Source: Turbatrix aceti (lineage: Eukaryota > Nematoda > Chromadorea > Rhabditida > Panagrolaimidae). Taken from it: a stretch of 64,000 nucleotides of DNA. Every line of letters begins with the position of its first letter. Positions within the stretch are counted from its first letter, which is position 1. The translations under genes and the position numbers were made by a program. Under the pieces are notes generated by a model. The model had not been told where the DNA came from and ran no database searches. It saw nothing but the letters and a program-made list of their open reading frames with translations. The stretch is from positions 2,418,001 through 2,482,000 of the forward strand of contig OZ017766.1 in assembly GCA_963969345.1 (NCBI GenBank), given 5' to 3'. Shown in pieces: positions 12,801 to 24,700 of this stretch.

Positions 12801-13858
12801 GGCGCGTGCGATTCCTTTGATGTATGCCACGTGAATGCAGGTGTAAAACGTCACCAGGAAGAAGATCGCCGGAACCATGAGCACGTCACCGGGGGTGTTG
12901 AAGCCGTGAATTAGGTTGATTCCGCAGATGCTGAAAATCAGATTGAGCAATGTTTTTCGTGAAATTACACCTACTACGTGCCCGCCATGTAGAATATATA
13001 CTGCTCGAAAAAAACACCGCCTTCCAGAATACCGTTCCAAAACGCGGATTTCGCGGCTTGTTTTTCAGATTCCCGGAGCGTGGATTCCAAGTTGTGCGTG
13101 AGTTCGTCTTCTCCGTTGCAGCATTTGACGGTGCGCACGTGGACGAGCGCTTCCTGCATGATGGCTGCCGAGCGGTCCGCGTACTTCTGGTAGTCCGCGG
13201 TGCCCTGCTTCATCCGATGCAGCATGTACACCATCATCGCGATGCCGATGGGGTAGCCCGGCAGGCAAATAAGCGTGGCCCGCCAGTCCGCGACGAAGGA
13301 GGATGCGACCCAACAAAGAGCTGCGCCGATGATGCGGAAGACAATGGCGAGCTTCGAGCCGATTCCGTCGCTCAGCAGCTCGATGTCCTGCGTGAGCCGG
13401 GCGTTGAGGGCGCCTGCCTTCTGACTTGCCAGCCACGAAGCGTTCTGCCGGACGAGCGATGCCAGGAACGCGACCTTGATCCTCGCCGTCGTGGCCAGAC
13501 AGACCCGCCGCAGGATGAAGTCGTGGGCGAAAGTGAGTCCGACCGCGATGGGCACCATGATGACGTCGATGGCCACGTACGTGTAGCCTTCGACCAGGAA
13601 CGCCCGGCTATCGACTGGATTCGTCACCATCGAGTTGTAGATCTTGCAACTGACGATGTAAGCGCCGCTGTACAGTACCCCGGCCACGAAGGCGCAAGCC
13701 AGGGCCAATACCACCAGCCACTTTTCTTTTTTTGAAGCATACTTGAACTGAAAAGGCCAATGGCATTTTAAACTTCTTCAGGACAGCTGAAGCCTTACCA
13801 GATCTACATATCCGACGCCGACGTCGGTTTTTCCCTTTCTTGTCCTACAGAAAGGCAT
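9852..13858 (-). CDS. ABCB-type full ABC transporter (P-glycoprotein family)
   Basis: Eight exons (minus): 13858-13799, 13747-12978, 12930-12762, 12707-11550, 11505-11143, 11094-10498, 10454-10254 and 10208-9852, in phase, 1,224 aa. Layout is TMD-NBD-TMD-NBD. The first membrane domain spans about residues 20-325. NBD1 has Walker [10 protein letters not shown] (about 385-393), [20 protein letters not shown] and the switch His in IAHRLS. An acidic linker ([10 protein letters not shown]) leads to the second membrane domain (about 650-900). NBD2 has [30 protein letters not shown] and VIAHRLSSI. All ATPase motifs look intact, so it should be an active ATP-driven exporter of amphipathic compounds at the plasma membrane. 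Introns are 36-54 bp. The short [13 protein letters not shown]-terminus is the first in-frame ATG; a longer N-terminus from an unseen exon is possible. Confidence 0.93.
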
Positions 13859-14622
13859 TTATCGATGCAATGGGACAACCTCCAGGATCAGAATGACGAC
13901 CGCGGCAATCCTTTCGTTGTTTTTAACGGTCTGTCGCAAGTGCATGGACATTCACCGAATTTTTTGACACGGGACTCTCTGAACTGCATTGCGGGTTCCT
14001 ATCATGCTTTTATCAGCATTCAGAGAGCGGAAGCAACGATTGTTGGAAAGATCACAATTTTTTGTTTTTCAGCTGGAGTGATAAATAGTTTTTTTTTTTC
14101 ACGCAACGCATTTCACTTGCAAATGAATTTGGGGTTTCCCACTGTGAAAGTCCGCGCCTTATCTTGTTCAAGGTCGGAGGTCTACTATAATCGCCCATCT
14201 GACTTTTGTAATACCGTAGGAAACTATTGTGTACGAGTTAGAGCAAATTTGTTTTTATGGAATTTTCCAAAAGCTGATAATTTTCATTAATTTTTTTGTG
14301 TCTGCAAAAATTTTTTTGTTAAAGTCGGTAAATTGTATGATAACTTGATTACGATCATTTTCCGTGAAATAAAAATAATACGTTGGGCTTAAAATTCCGC
14401 AAAAGGCTTTGCAACTCTGGTTACGTTTGTTTCTCGGAACAGCGGAGTTCTTTCCGGACCTGCATTGTTTCAATGATGACGACAGCTACGAACACCCACA
14501 TGAATAATTAACACAAAAAGACTAAATATCTTCATTCTCGGACAATAAATAATAAAAAATTCACTCGGAAATCTGCTTTGGAAATACACGGAGTACGAAT
14601 AAATTTGGTAGGTTGGGTGCCG
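13859..14622. other. AT-rich intergenic region, no gene seen
   Basis: 5' flank of the ABC transporter and 3' flank of the DIRAS gene. Long A/T tracts occur at 14050-14100 and 14275-14340, with AATAAATAATAAA-like repeats (plus strand) near 14540. No gene was recognised. Confidence 0.5.
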
Positions 14623-15872
14623 TCACATGATGCTGCATTTCTTCTTGTTTCCGGCCTTCCCGTCGCCGTCGTCGTTGCCCAGCGTGAGTTGCCGCTTCTT
14701 CTCGAGCGTGAGCAGCTTCTGGAAGAGTTCCGTGATGTTTTCGTTGTTCTTGGCACTCGTCTCGACAAACGCGGTGCCCCAGCGGGCAGCCAGGGCAGCT
14801 CCGGTCTCGGTCTTGACCTCGCGTCGCTGAAAGACCCGCAAGATGACCGATTTGGCCCGCAAAAGACTCACGTGGCCTTCATCGCTCTTGTTCCCGACGA
14901 GCATGATGGGGATTTCCGCGAGCTGGTCGCCCTTCACCTCCTTGAGCATCTTGACGATGGGACCGAGCTCCTCGAGCGACTGCCGGCTCGTGACGGAGTA
15001 GACGATGACGAAGGCGTGTCCCCGCTGAATGGAGAGCCTCTGCATGGCTGGGAACTGGTGGCTACCCGTCGTGTCAGTGATTTCCAGTGTACATACATTT
15101 TTTTGGTTGCAAGTGATGACCTGAAATCAACACAGCGTCAGCTGAGCGGTCTTTGGTGGCGTCGATGAAGCTAAACACAATTTGTTTGTTTTTTAGCGAC
15201 TCAGACCGCGAATTTGGCAAAAACAGAGCTTGAATAATGCAAAACGCAAAGCGGCACCGCCTGCGGCCTCTTTCCGCCCAAATGAGTCCCTCCTGCCTCC
15301 CCCGCGGCCGTTTCTGGATGACTGCCAGCGAGCATCTCTCCAACCCGCCGCGTGCCTACCTGTTGGTAGGTGTCCTCGATGGTAGGCACGTAGTTGTCCG
15401 AGAAGACGCCCTTGACGAAGCGCAGGATGATGGACGACTTGCCGACGCCCCCGGCACCGTAGACGGCCACTCGGTAGTCGCCGTGCTCGAGGACGTGGTT
15501 GTCGGCCTGGCTCGTCTTTGAGCCGGGCGCGACGCCATTCGCCGACGTCGAGGCGGTCGGCGTCGGCGAAGCAGAGACGGGTTCGGCCGACGGTGGCGGC
15601 GGGGGCGGCGGCTGCTGTTGCAGGGCCGGACCACCGCCATCGTCAGCGTTGGCAGTTGCTAGGACGACTATTTTGTCTGGCTCTCGCCCTGAAAAGTGGC
15701 CTCGTCTGTGGAAAAGAATCTTAGCAGCCGACGACGTCAGCGATCGTGCCGAAAAATAAAATGAACGCCAGCTGGGCCCGAGGCTAGACACGAAACAGCC
15801 ACCACAGGGGGTTCTCTGCGGCGGCGGGTAATCACATAAGTAAAGAACAGACGGTGGTGGCCTTGGTGGCAT
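14623..15872 (-). CDS. DIRAS: DIRAS-like small GTPase with proline-rich N-terminal extension
   Basis: Coding exons (minus): 15872 or a later start to 15360, 15120-14872 and 14826-14623. The GTPase domain follows DIRAS closely: [17 protein letters not shown] (P-loop), [19 protein letters not shown] (switch I), [19 protein letters not shown] (switch II), [20 protein letters not shown] and ETSAK, ending in the prenylation box CSIM. In DIRAS proteins the Ras Gln61 position is replaced, consistent with TTGSH here and slow GTP hydrolysis. Upstream of the domain is an unusual disordered segment (a [10 protein letters not shown] run, then [11 protein letters not shown]). The start is uncertain. The only in-frame ATG in this exon is at 15872, but an acceptor-like CACTTTTCAG ends at 15689, so the exon may begin at 15688 and use a start in an upstream exon. 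Confidence 0.88.
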
Positions 15873-18759
15873 CGAAAACGCTGTTGCAACGCCGCTGTCT
15901 GGCGGGAACGAAGAACAGAGGCAGCTGAACCATAAAAGGTGCAGAGTGGGGCCGGCCGGCGATCAAAAGTCGCCAGGCGGCTGCGAAGGGCCCCTGGGAC
16001 ATCCAGTGCGCGTTAATCAAAAAGAGGAGCCTAGTTCTGACAGTCGCACATGCCCGGATGCCACAGGGCGGTTACGAGTCTTAAGCCCTGCTTAATTACG
16101 CCCGGCCACTGCGGGAAACAACACGAGAGTAAACAGCGGAACACAGCCCGGGGTGTTTCAAGCGGCGCAAGAATGCGCAATGAAACAACACAACCCGGAA
16201 AGAAACAGGCATGTGAAAGCAGAGTTCAGTGAAGGGCACGGTTCCCGTGAAACAGAATCCATGGCCTCCTGCCAAGCCGGGAAAATGCTGTTCCGGAAAA
16301 CCAATAAAGAGGGTGAACTTTGGCATTATCGCTCTGGCATGGCGGCACTAATGCCGAAATTGTCACTGGGCAGCCTCAGGCACCCCTGTCCCGCGAGAAT
16401 TAAACCAAATTTGTCGTCGATAACGCGCGTTTGTGCCCGGCAGTTGTTGGAATAAAAAAACTTCCTAGCAAAAAGTGACAAGACGGAAGGAGTTTTCAAG
16501 CATCCTGGTGTCCGACGGAGCGAAGGCAAAAAACGAGGCAGGAAACAATGGCGGCGGACCCTGGGGATCCTGGTAGGCAAATTGAAGCGATAAAAAAGAG
16601 CCAACAGCCGCCAGGAGCGGGCGAAAGGAGAACAAATGACTTGCTACCACCGACGCCTCCAATATTACACAGGCGTCGACGAGGTCAGGCACGGCAAAGA
16701 GGCATCATTAGGGGCATCTCCGGAATCCACGACCCCGCAACCGAAGTCCTGCTGAGAGCAAAAAAGCAGAACGTGCCGTTCTGGTTCACCCAGAACGTTT
16801 TACATGATGAATGAGTCGGCGGGCACACCGACACGTACTCCAAAGAGGCGGCATCACGCAAGCACCTCAACATGACACCACGCAAAAGACTGCCGCGGCA
16901 TGGACGAATTTCACGCCGCAAACCGCGGTGAAACCTGACCTGGCCCGGGCGGGCCTCGGCCGGAAAAGGGCATTGGGTTTCAGAAAAGAAGAATGGCAAG
17001 AAAGAGAGCGAAAGAGCACAGCAACCGGCCGAGTTTCGCTTTTCGCAAAAAAAGCTGGCCGTAAATATTTTCTTTAAATTCGGTTAAAGCCTTTCAAAAC
17101 CACCAAGAAAGATTTTCCGACGCTCTGTGATTTGTGGCTGTGTTTACCACGTTGGCGCTAACGACTTCCTCCCCCCGCTGGGTGGCAAATTTATTTTTTG
17201 TCATCGTCGGAGGAAAACTGGGAAATTAAAAAATGAAGAGAAAACGCACGTTGGCCACCCGCAAACATTTTTGAACTTTTATTCGCCGTGTTCTGGCCGG
17301 CCCGTGACGTAAGCCAGTCTACCACATGCGCCGGAGTTTGGCAGGGCACGAATCAACCCCCAATCAAGCAGCAAAGAGACACCGAGTGCCCTCCAAACAA
17401 ACTCTGCCGGGCGCATTCCAGGAATAATCCCTTGTGCAGGAAGACGACAGGACGTGCTGGTGGCTTTGTTCGCGGCGGGCGGCCGCTGCCTGAGGCAAAA
17501 GCGGCAGAAGTCGCCCGCAACAAAAAAAGCGCATTCATAACGGATGAAGACTTGTTTTTGGGAGAAAAAACGACTGCGGGCGAGGCGGGACGTGGAAATG
17601 CCGGAAAAGGTCGGCCGCGATGGGCTGGCGCCTCTTCAAGGGCCGCTGCACTCACCGAAATTGCAATTCACCAGCTGTCGTCGCCGCCGACGACGTGCCG
17701 AGTTTGTGGGCGCCTTAATTGGCTCAGACGAGCCGTGTGCCTGTCCTTCGGCGGAATACTTGACAGCGATTCATTAAAGCCGTCGTACCACGTCAGATGG
17801 CAACTTGCACGTGCTCGGTACTCTGAGCTTCACCGGGGGGTCAGAAGTGGGATTCAACGACCATTGACCCTATCGAGACCCGGACCGGTGACAAAACCAC
17901 CGGCCTCATCTTCAAAAAAATAAAATCGAATTTGCAAAAAAAACAGATTGATGAACCCCAGAGGCAAATTTCAATTACGGCACGCCCCCCCCTCTCCTGT
18001 AAAGGTGCAATTAATTTGGCAACGCACAAAATACATCCGCCGTCAGGAATGCCTGATGAATTGCACGCCAAATTGCCACGACGAGCATCGAGCGCGAAGG
18101 AGGGCAAAAACCACGAGCACATGAATGCGGAAGGCTGCGTGTGACAGGACGACGAGTTCCCCGCACTTGAAACCTGCACGACGGACCTTATCTCAAGAGG
18201 GAATTGCTTCAAAAAAGTTAACGCGTCATATACAAGCCAATTCGATTTGCCAATCATCGTTACGCAAAAAAACTCGAAAATGCCAAAACAATGAACCATG
18301 AAGGCTTGGTGCGCTAAAATACCCAAACACAGAAAGGCTTGTTTCCAGTCACATAAAGTCCAAATACTTTCATGAAAAACACGGTAAGCTTTTGGATGAA
18401 CCGATTTTTTTGGAAAAATTATAGAACAGCGTCCGAGCCTGAAAACAAATTCCCGTTTTCGCCCGACATCGCAATAAATGTCAAAAAATTGTTGTTTCCT
18501 CCGAATTGATAATAATTAGGCTTAAGCATGCCAGATCCGAGCTGGCGTTTTAGTCCACGGTTCTGATACAAACGGACTTTTTGCACAAAATAGCTTGAAT
18601 GAGAACTCTGGCGCCAACTTTCCATGCGTTGGCAAAATGTCCGTGACTTTGCGCTTTGCTGCGCGCAAAAATGCTGGCTTTTATACGAGTGTTCACCGTT
18701 AATTGAACACCGTTTTGCGTAGTACTTTCTCAACCTTTCAGTTTGAAAGTGAAAGATTC
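15873..18759. other. 2.9-kb gene-free region
   Basis: Several open frames of 75-210 codons exist (for example 17288-17923, plus), but none shows a recognisable family, exon-like boundaries or stable low-complexity content. The left 2 kb is GC-rich and the right 0.8 kb AT-rich. It may hold long 5' regulatory sequence of the DIRAS gene. An acceptor-like CAACCTTTCAG ends at 18741, 18 nt before the TRRAP ATG. Confidence 0.5.
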
Positions 18760-21700
18760 ATGCACCCCAACAACCCCAACATTGGCTACGGCCAAGCAGG
18801 ATACGTTCCTCGGCAGTCTGGCACCAGCAGCGTGTTTCCTCAGAGCGTCCAGCAGTTTGCTGCGTGAGTTTTTGTTGTTTGGGTACTCACAGTGCTTGTT
18901 AGAAGTCCGGATAGGGGTGATTGTGAAGGTTGTCTTTTAATGCGGGAGCCGATTGCAGCCGGCAGGCGATGATGCGACCGGACGCCATCCGCTCCGATGC
19001 TCAGGCCGCCATCGTGAACGCGTATCAGAATGTGGATTCGGCGTCGAGCTCAGGAATGCCGTCGGTGGCGCAGATCACGCAGTACGTCAAACAGGTGATG
19101 GATCAGACGGCCAGGACGGATGCAAAACAGCGAGCGCTTGAGGTGAGTAGGATTCTGGATCGGGAGGGTTTTTATGGGAGTTTTGCGGTTCAGAGCATAA
19201 AAATGCTGCTGCCGGACATGCAGCAAAGCGAGCTGGCCAACATTTGTCCGAACATCATCACGATGCTCAATTCAATTTTTGCGACGACGAAGCCGGCGTT
19301 CATGGACACGTTCATCGACCAGAAGATCCGCAAACTGGTGCTGGACCTGGCGATCAAGTACATCCCCCTGGACTGCTTCAAGGCCAGCAACCATGCCTTC
19401 GAGGATTCGCTCGTCAAGCATCTGCTCATCGAGAACGAGGCCAACGCCATCATCATCTTCCGGTACATTCTGGAGGCGTTTCGGGCGCAGAAATGGTCCA
19501 ACACTTCCGGGGTGAGTTGGACAAACATCGACGGCGCATTTTAACTTGTCCTGCAACTTTTTAGCTCTCTGAACTTGTGGATCGCTTTGAGAAATCGATC
19601 CGCGACATCCTCCGTGCCAGTCAGGAGAACACAGACTTTTTCCGGAGCAGCGTGAGTCCGGAAATCCTTGCCGACTTCGAGAAGGGCAACGGAGACGCGT
19701 TTGTGCAGCGACTGTACTTTGAGGTGAAGGTGAAGAGCCCGCCGCCGGTCAACATCTACCCGCCCGCGAAGAACAGCGTCAAGCTGGCCACTGACTTTGT
19801 CTCCATGCTGAACTCCTTCATGACGCAGTACCGCGACCGGTCCATCGAGCTGCTCGATCGCCTTATCACCCTGCTCACCGACGTGCTCGCTACGCAGCCC
19901 AACCTCGCAACCGACCCGCCGCCCGACCGCGACCATCTCGCCTCCTTCCACGACCTCCAGACCAAGGCGTTCATGTTCATGGCTTTTATACTCAAACTCA
20001 GGCGGGACCACTCGTCCTCGGCTTCGCTGACTTTGACGTCGGCGGTCATCCAGCAAATCCGGCCCCATTGCCCCAAGATCGTCAAGGGCCTCACCGGGCT
20101 TCTCACCAACCTCGGCCCCAACACGAATTACGTGCGCAGGGAGATCTTCAGTGCTCTCAAGTTTTTCTACGGCTCCGAAATCCTTCGAAACGATCTCATG
20201 GATCTGGTGCCCTTCCTGCTGAACGACGCTGTGTTCTTCTCGCCGGGAAACATCATGCAACCCGATCTGTATGGGGAAATCATGATTTCCCGCGCGGATA
20301 TCATTCACAGCATCCGATACATGGTCGAATTCAGCCTCCTTAACCAGTGGGTTTTTTTAAATCGTCTTTGCGCTTTTTCTGCCAGGCAGAGAGGGGCACT
20401 CTGCTTGCCCTTTCAATGACTAGCGTTTTTTTTTGCTTCCGAGGCGAGGCAAGGCCTGCATGCTCAGTGTCTGACCGGTGTCTCCGATTCACAAAAAGCG
20501 GGCAGTCTGTTTATCCTCGGCGCTAGTTCACTGGCGTTCTCTGAGATGGCTGCGTTTGATTTTAGATTTATGATGACCGGCCTCAATGACTTTCTCAACT
20601 TCACTCTGTCGCCGCAGACGCAGCTCATCAACAGCCGGACTGTGATCAGTCTCTGCGAATCCTACAAAACGGTTCAGATCTCTTGCGGGTCGTCGTACAA
20701 CAACGACGTCGCTCGCCAGGTGCTGCAGTGCGTGCTGGACGCTGCGTTCGTCAAAGTCAACGTTCTGGTGACCCACGGCATCAGGGTCATCCTGAACCGT
20801 CTCGAGAAGCCCCAAGCCGAGCCCCAGACTATGGACAGGGTCTTTGAAGTCACTCCGCTCATGGCGACGCTCAGGGAATCCGCAGAAAGCCGCGCTTTTA
20901 TCAGACGCGACGACCGCGATCGATCTGCTCGCTTCCAGCGCTTTCGTGACGTCATTTCGGCTATTGTTTCTGCTGTTCGCGAGCAAAATTGTGCGGTCAC
21001 CGATGAGGCACAGTTGGCAGCGAACGGAAAAGACTTTGACGCGATTTTGAGCAGGCTGCAGCTCCATGTCTCTATTTTGGGCGACGAGCAGTCCGAGATG
21101 CACCGCTTTCTCTCCGAGGAGCTCCGGCTGCTCAAAGAGAACCGCTCCGACCTCATCCGCTACGCCGAGCCTCTGGAATGGGTCAACGACATCTTTTGGT
21201 GCCGGAACGTCTGCGTGCCCCACACCACCGAGTTGCTCAACTCGGAATTCCTCTGTGTGAGTTTGGCTTTTGTTTTTGAGGTGCGAAAGAGCGGTCTTTG
21301 CAGACGTGCGCGGCGAGTGACCTTTCGACGTTCAAGCCATACGATATGCTTCCCTACGACTACAACGACATGAAGAGTCTCCTCCGGAACACGTACCAAA
21401 TCGCTCGGAGCGTCCTTGAGCTCCTGGATTCCATAGATTCCGTGCCGTCCTCGCAGTCGTTCTACTGGGCCGAAAAGTACAATCGCTTCATCGGAGACAC
21501 GCTGAGTGTGATGGACTTTTTCTTCGTCAATCCCGACAAGGATGAGGGCTACCGGTACGCCCCCATGGAGAACTTCCAGCTGACGCGCATCGACAAGGAG
21601 ACACTTGAGTTTTTTATCAACTTGGTGAGTTTTTTGGGGTCGGAAGATGACTCAGAACCGATTTCAGCTCAATTTCCTGCACCCGGCCTTCATCGAAGTC

Positions 21701-24700
21701 GTCTTCGCGCACCATTTTCCGGCCATCTTCCAGCGCATCACGAACAAGTCGTTTTTCATGAACGTGTTTGTACTGCTCATCTCCTACGACAGCTTCAAGT
21801 ACCAGCAGTGCATCTACCTGGTCACGTCCGACTTTGCGATTGACAACGTCGAACTTCTCTTTTCCCTCGACGAATCTATGGTGAGCTCTAGCTATGGTGA
21901 GAAAACGCGACGAAAGACACATTTTCTTGCAGGTGACTCCCAACTCGACGGCCACGCGCTTGGTCAAAATCTTCTTTTCCTACATCACGATGCACACGGG
22001 TTGCACGGTGCACGACAGACGCTTCATCAAGCGGATACAGAAGTTCTTCCGCGACGTCACGTACTACGGTCTCCGGATGTCGCATCGCGTCGTCGACTGC
22101 ACGCTCATCGGCCTCATAATCCGCTTCTTCTACCGGAGCATGACGCCTGCCTACGTCGAGCAGTTCTTTGAGGTCATTCCGCCGCTTTTCCCGGCGTTTA
22201 TTCGGTGGTTCGCGGACGCTAGGAACACGGTGTCCTGCGACCAGCTGCAGGAGTTTCTCGGCGAGATCAGCCAGATCGTGCCGACGCGTCTCTCTTCCAT
22301 CACGCTGCTTTTGCCGGCTTTGTTGGAGTGCACGAATTACTGCATCGCTTCCAGCAATTCGGCCTTGTTGCCCGCAGGTTTGTTTTCGGTGGCACTAGTT
22401 AGTACCTGGTGAACTGCGTTTTCAGCTCTTCGAACGCTGGATTTGATTGTGGACAACATGGATCCCCTCCAGGTGCGGGAGTTGCTCGGCGCCTACCGGT
22501 GCAAGATCATCGAGAGCCTCATCCTGACCGCTCGCAGCATGGATATGACGATGTTCACCCAGGCGTCGAAGATCCTCGCCAAACTTGCCGGCAACAACCG
22601 AGATGCTATCAACGACATCCACCGCCTCAACTGCGCCTACGAAGAGCGCGTGCCTCGATTCTTCGTCGATGTGCCGCGATCCGGAAAGGACTTGTTCGAC
22701 GGACTGTTTTCCGCCAACCTCGATCGCTACACGGACACCAACGCCCAGCGACGCGTCGATGTCCTTGTTCGCTCCGATGACGGTGGCATCGGCTCTCTCC
22801 CGCCTGCCGAGCAGGCGGCGCCCGAACGCAACCCGATCGAAGTGGTTTTCCGGCTGCAGGAAATTGTGACGGTGGCTCTGCATAACCTTCGGTGCTCGAT
22901 TGTCAGCGATATGACGCAGAAAGTCGTTCTTACTCCACGAGGCGAGTCCTACGAGCTTTGCATCCGTGTTTTGTCTCTGTTCTCCGACAACGAACTGGAC
23001 CTGTCTCCTGCGCAGTTGCAGGCCGCTGTTGCCAACGCGGCTGTTCAGTACCCTCCTGCAACGACGTTTTTGCCGGCTCAAGCGTATCGGGCCGATGGTA
23101 AGGTCCGCGAGCTCGTCACCGACTCGTTCCTGGGGCTTGTCTACGCCTCGGCGCACTCGGACATTCAGCCCATGGGCATTCCGCGGTTGGACGGCTTTGT
23201 CACCGTTTACACGATCAATCTCAATCTCGAGTTGGCTTACTATCGTAAGTTTGCATTTTTTCTGGATTTTGTCAGACTTGCACGGTTTTCAGACAATCAC
23301 CCGGGCGAGAAAAAGTCGGCCAGCCATCTGGACAGCTTCGTGCTCATCGACGTCATCAAGCGCCTTCTTACGGACTCGTTCGTCAAGTTCCACCAACTGG
23401 GCATCGGCATTCTCGCCCGAGTCATCCAGACCGCGACTACGGTCTTCAATACGCATCGGAGCTTTGTGATAGACGCTCTGATGCGCGAATTGGCGGAACT
23501 CTGTCATCACTTGGATCCGGTACACCGCATTGGAGCGGCCACAGCTCTGCGCTTTGTCGTCGAGAACTGTCCCGAGGAAATTGCAAAGTTTTACATTCGC
23601 ATTCTCTACCGGGGCTCGCTGAACCTGTCTTTACTCGCTGATTCCGATCTCTCGAATCTCTCCGTTGAGACGAACGTGTTGTTCTACAACAAGCTCTTTG
23701 GTTGCGTCCAGGATGATCCCGAAGCTCTGCAGGCGCTGTTGGCCGTCGTCGAAGGGGGTATCTCGGTTTATCAGGCATCCGCTTCCGTGGCTCTTGCCGA
23801 GCAGCTCTCAACCACGATTGTTTTTCTCCATTCGCGTCTCGGACTCAGTCAAACCGAAAACATTTTTGTCACCTCAAACTTTTTCAAATTTTTTAACGAC
23901 CATTATTTCGTCGCAACGATGGACCAAAAAATGGCCTTGAACGTGAGTTTCTTCGTCTGGCGTCGTTTTTCTCCCCAAACACGCGTTTTCAGTTGCTCAT
24001 GAAAACCGCGCTCACCTTGAAGCCGGAAACGATCTCTGCCTTCAATCACGGCAACTACCTGGTCTACCTGATTGACATGCTGCGCGATGATATCGAAGGA
24101 CTTGCTCGGCCGGCCAACATGCGCGAAGATGTACTGCAGCCCTTCAACATCACCTACCCTCCGGAATCCGACGTCGTCAGGCCCGCGAGTTTGTGCCAGT
24201 GCTTTATCCGCGCCTATCACTTCAGGTTTACGATCTGCGGTGAGTTTTAATGGGTGGAAGTTATTTTGTTTATAAACGATGGTTTTCAGACGCACTGACT
24301 CAGCTGGTCATTACTCTTGCCAAGTTCAATGGCATTTCGGCGGTCGATGTCGTGTTCACTGGCGCTGGGGTGCAGCGCGCAGCCCGGTCCGACGACTCGC
24401 CCGTTGAGCTCATCCAGTACGCACTCAACTTTTTGATCATGGTCGCCACTACCGTTCCTACCGAAGACGACGTTCGGCCGAATCTGGCCTGTGAAGCTCT
24501 GGAGCAGGTGGGGGGTTTAGTCGAGATCCGTCGCCATGAACCCGTCTTTCCAGATCCAAAAGCACGTGGCGATAAAGAACCTGCTAGACGTCGTGCGGAC
24601 CATGTTTCATGTGCTGGAGTCGCCACCGAGCAACGCGAAGAACGGTCATTCCTTCCATCTTCTGCCGCTGCTGAATAGCTTTATATCGCGTTTTGAGGGC

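Noticed and set aside
12950..13735. 261-codon plus-strand frame antisense to the ABC transporter
   Set aside because: It is the complement of the first transmembrane domain, whose minus-strand reading is a clear ABCB protein; an artefact of codon bias.
17288..17923. 211-codon plus-strand open frame in the gene-free block before TRRAP
   Set aside because: No recognisable motif, uneven composition, and overlapping open frames of similar length on both strands; long frames are expected in GC-rich DNA.
22422..23156. 244-codon minus-strand frame inside TRRAP, and other antisense frames at 19541-20308, 25517-26173 and 28153-28971
   Set aside because: They mirror the TRRAP coding frame, are Arg/Val/Asp/His-rich as expected for complements of GC-rich codons, and have no independent similarity.
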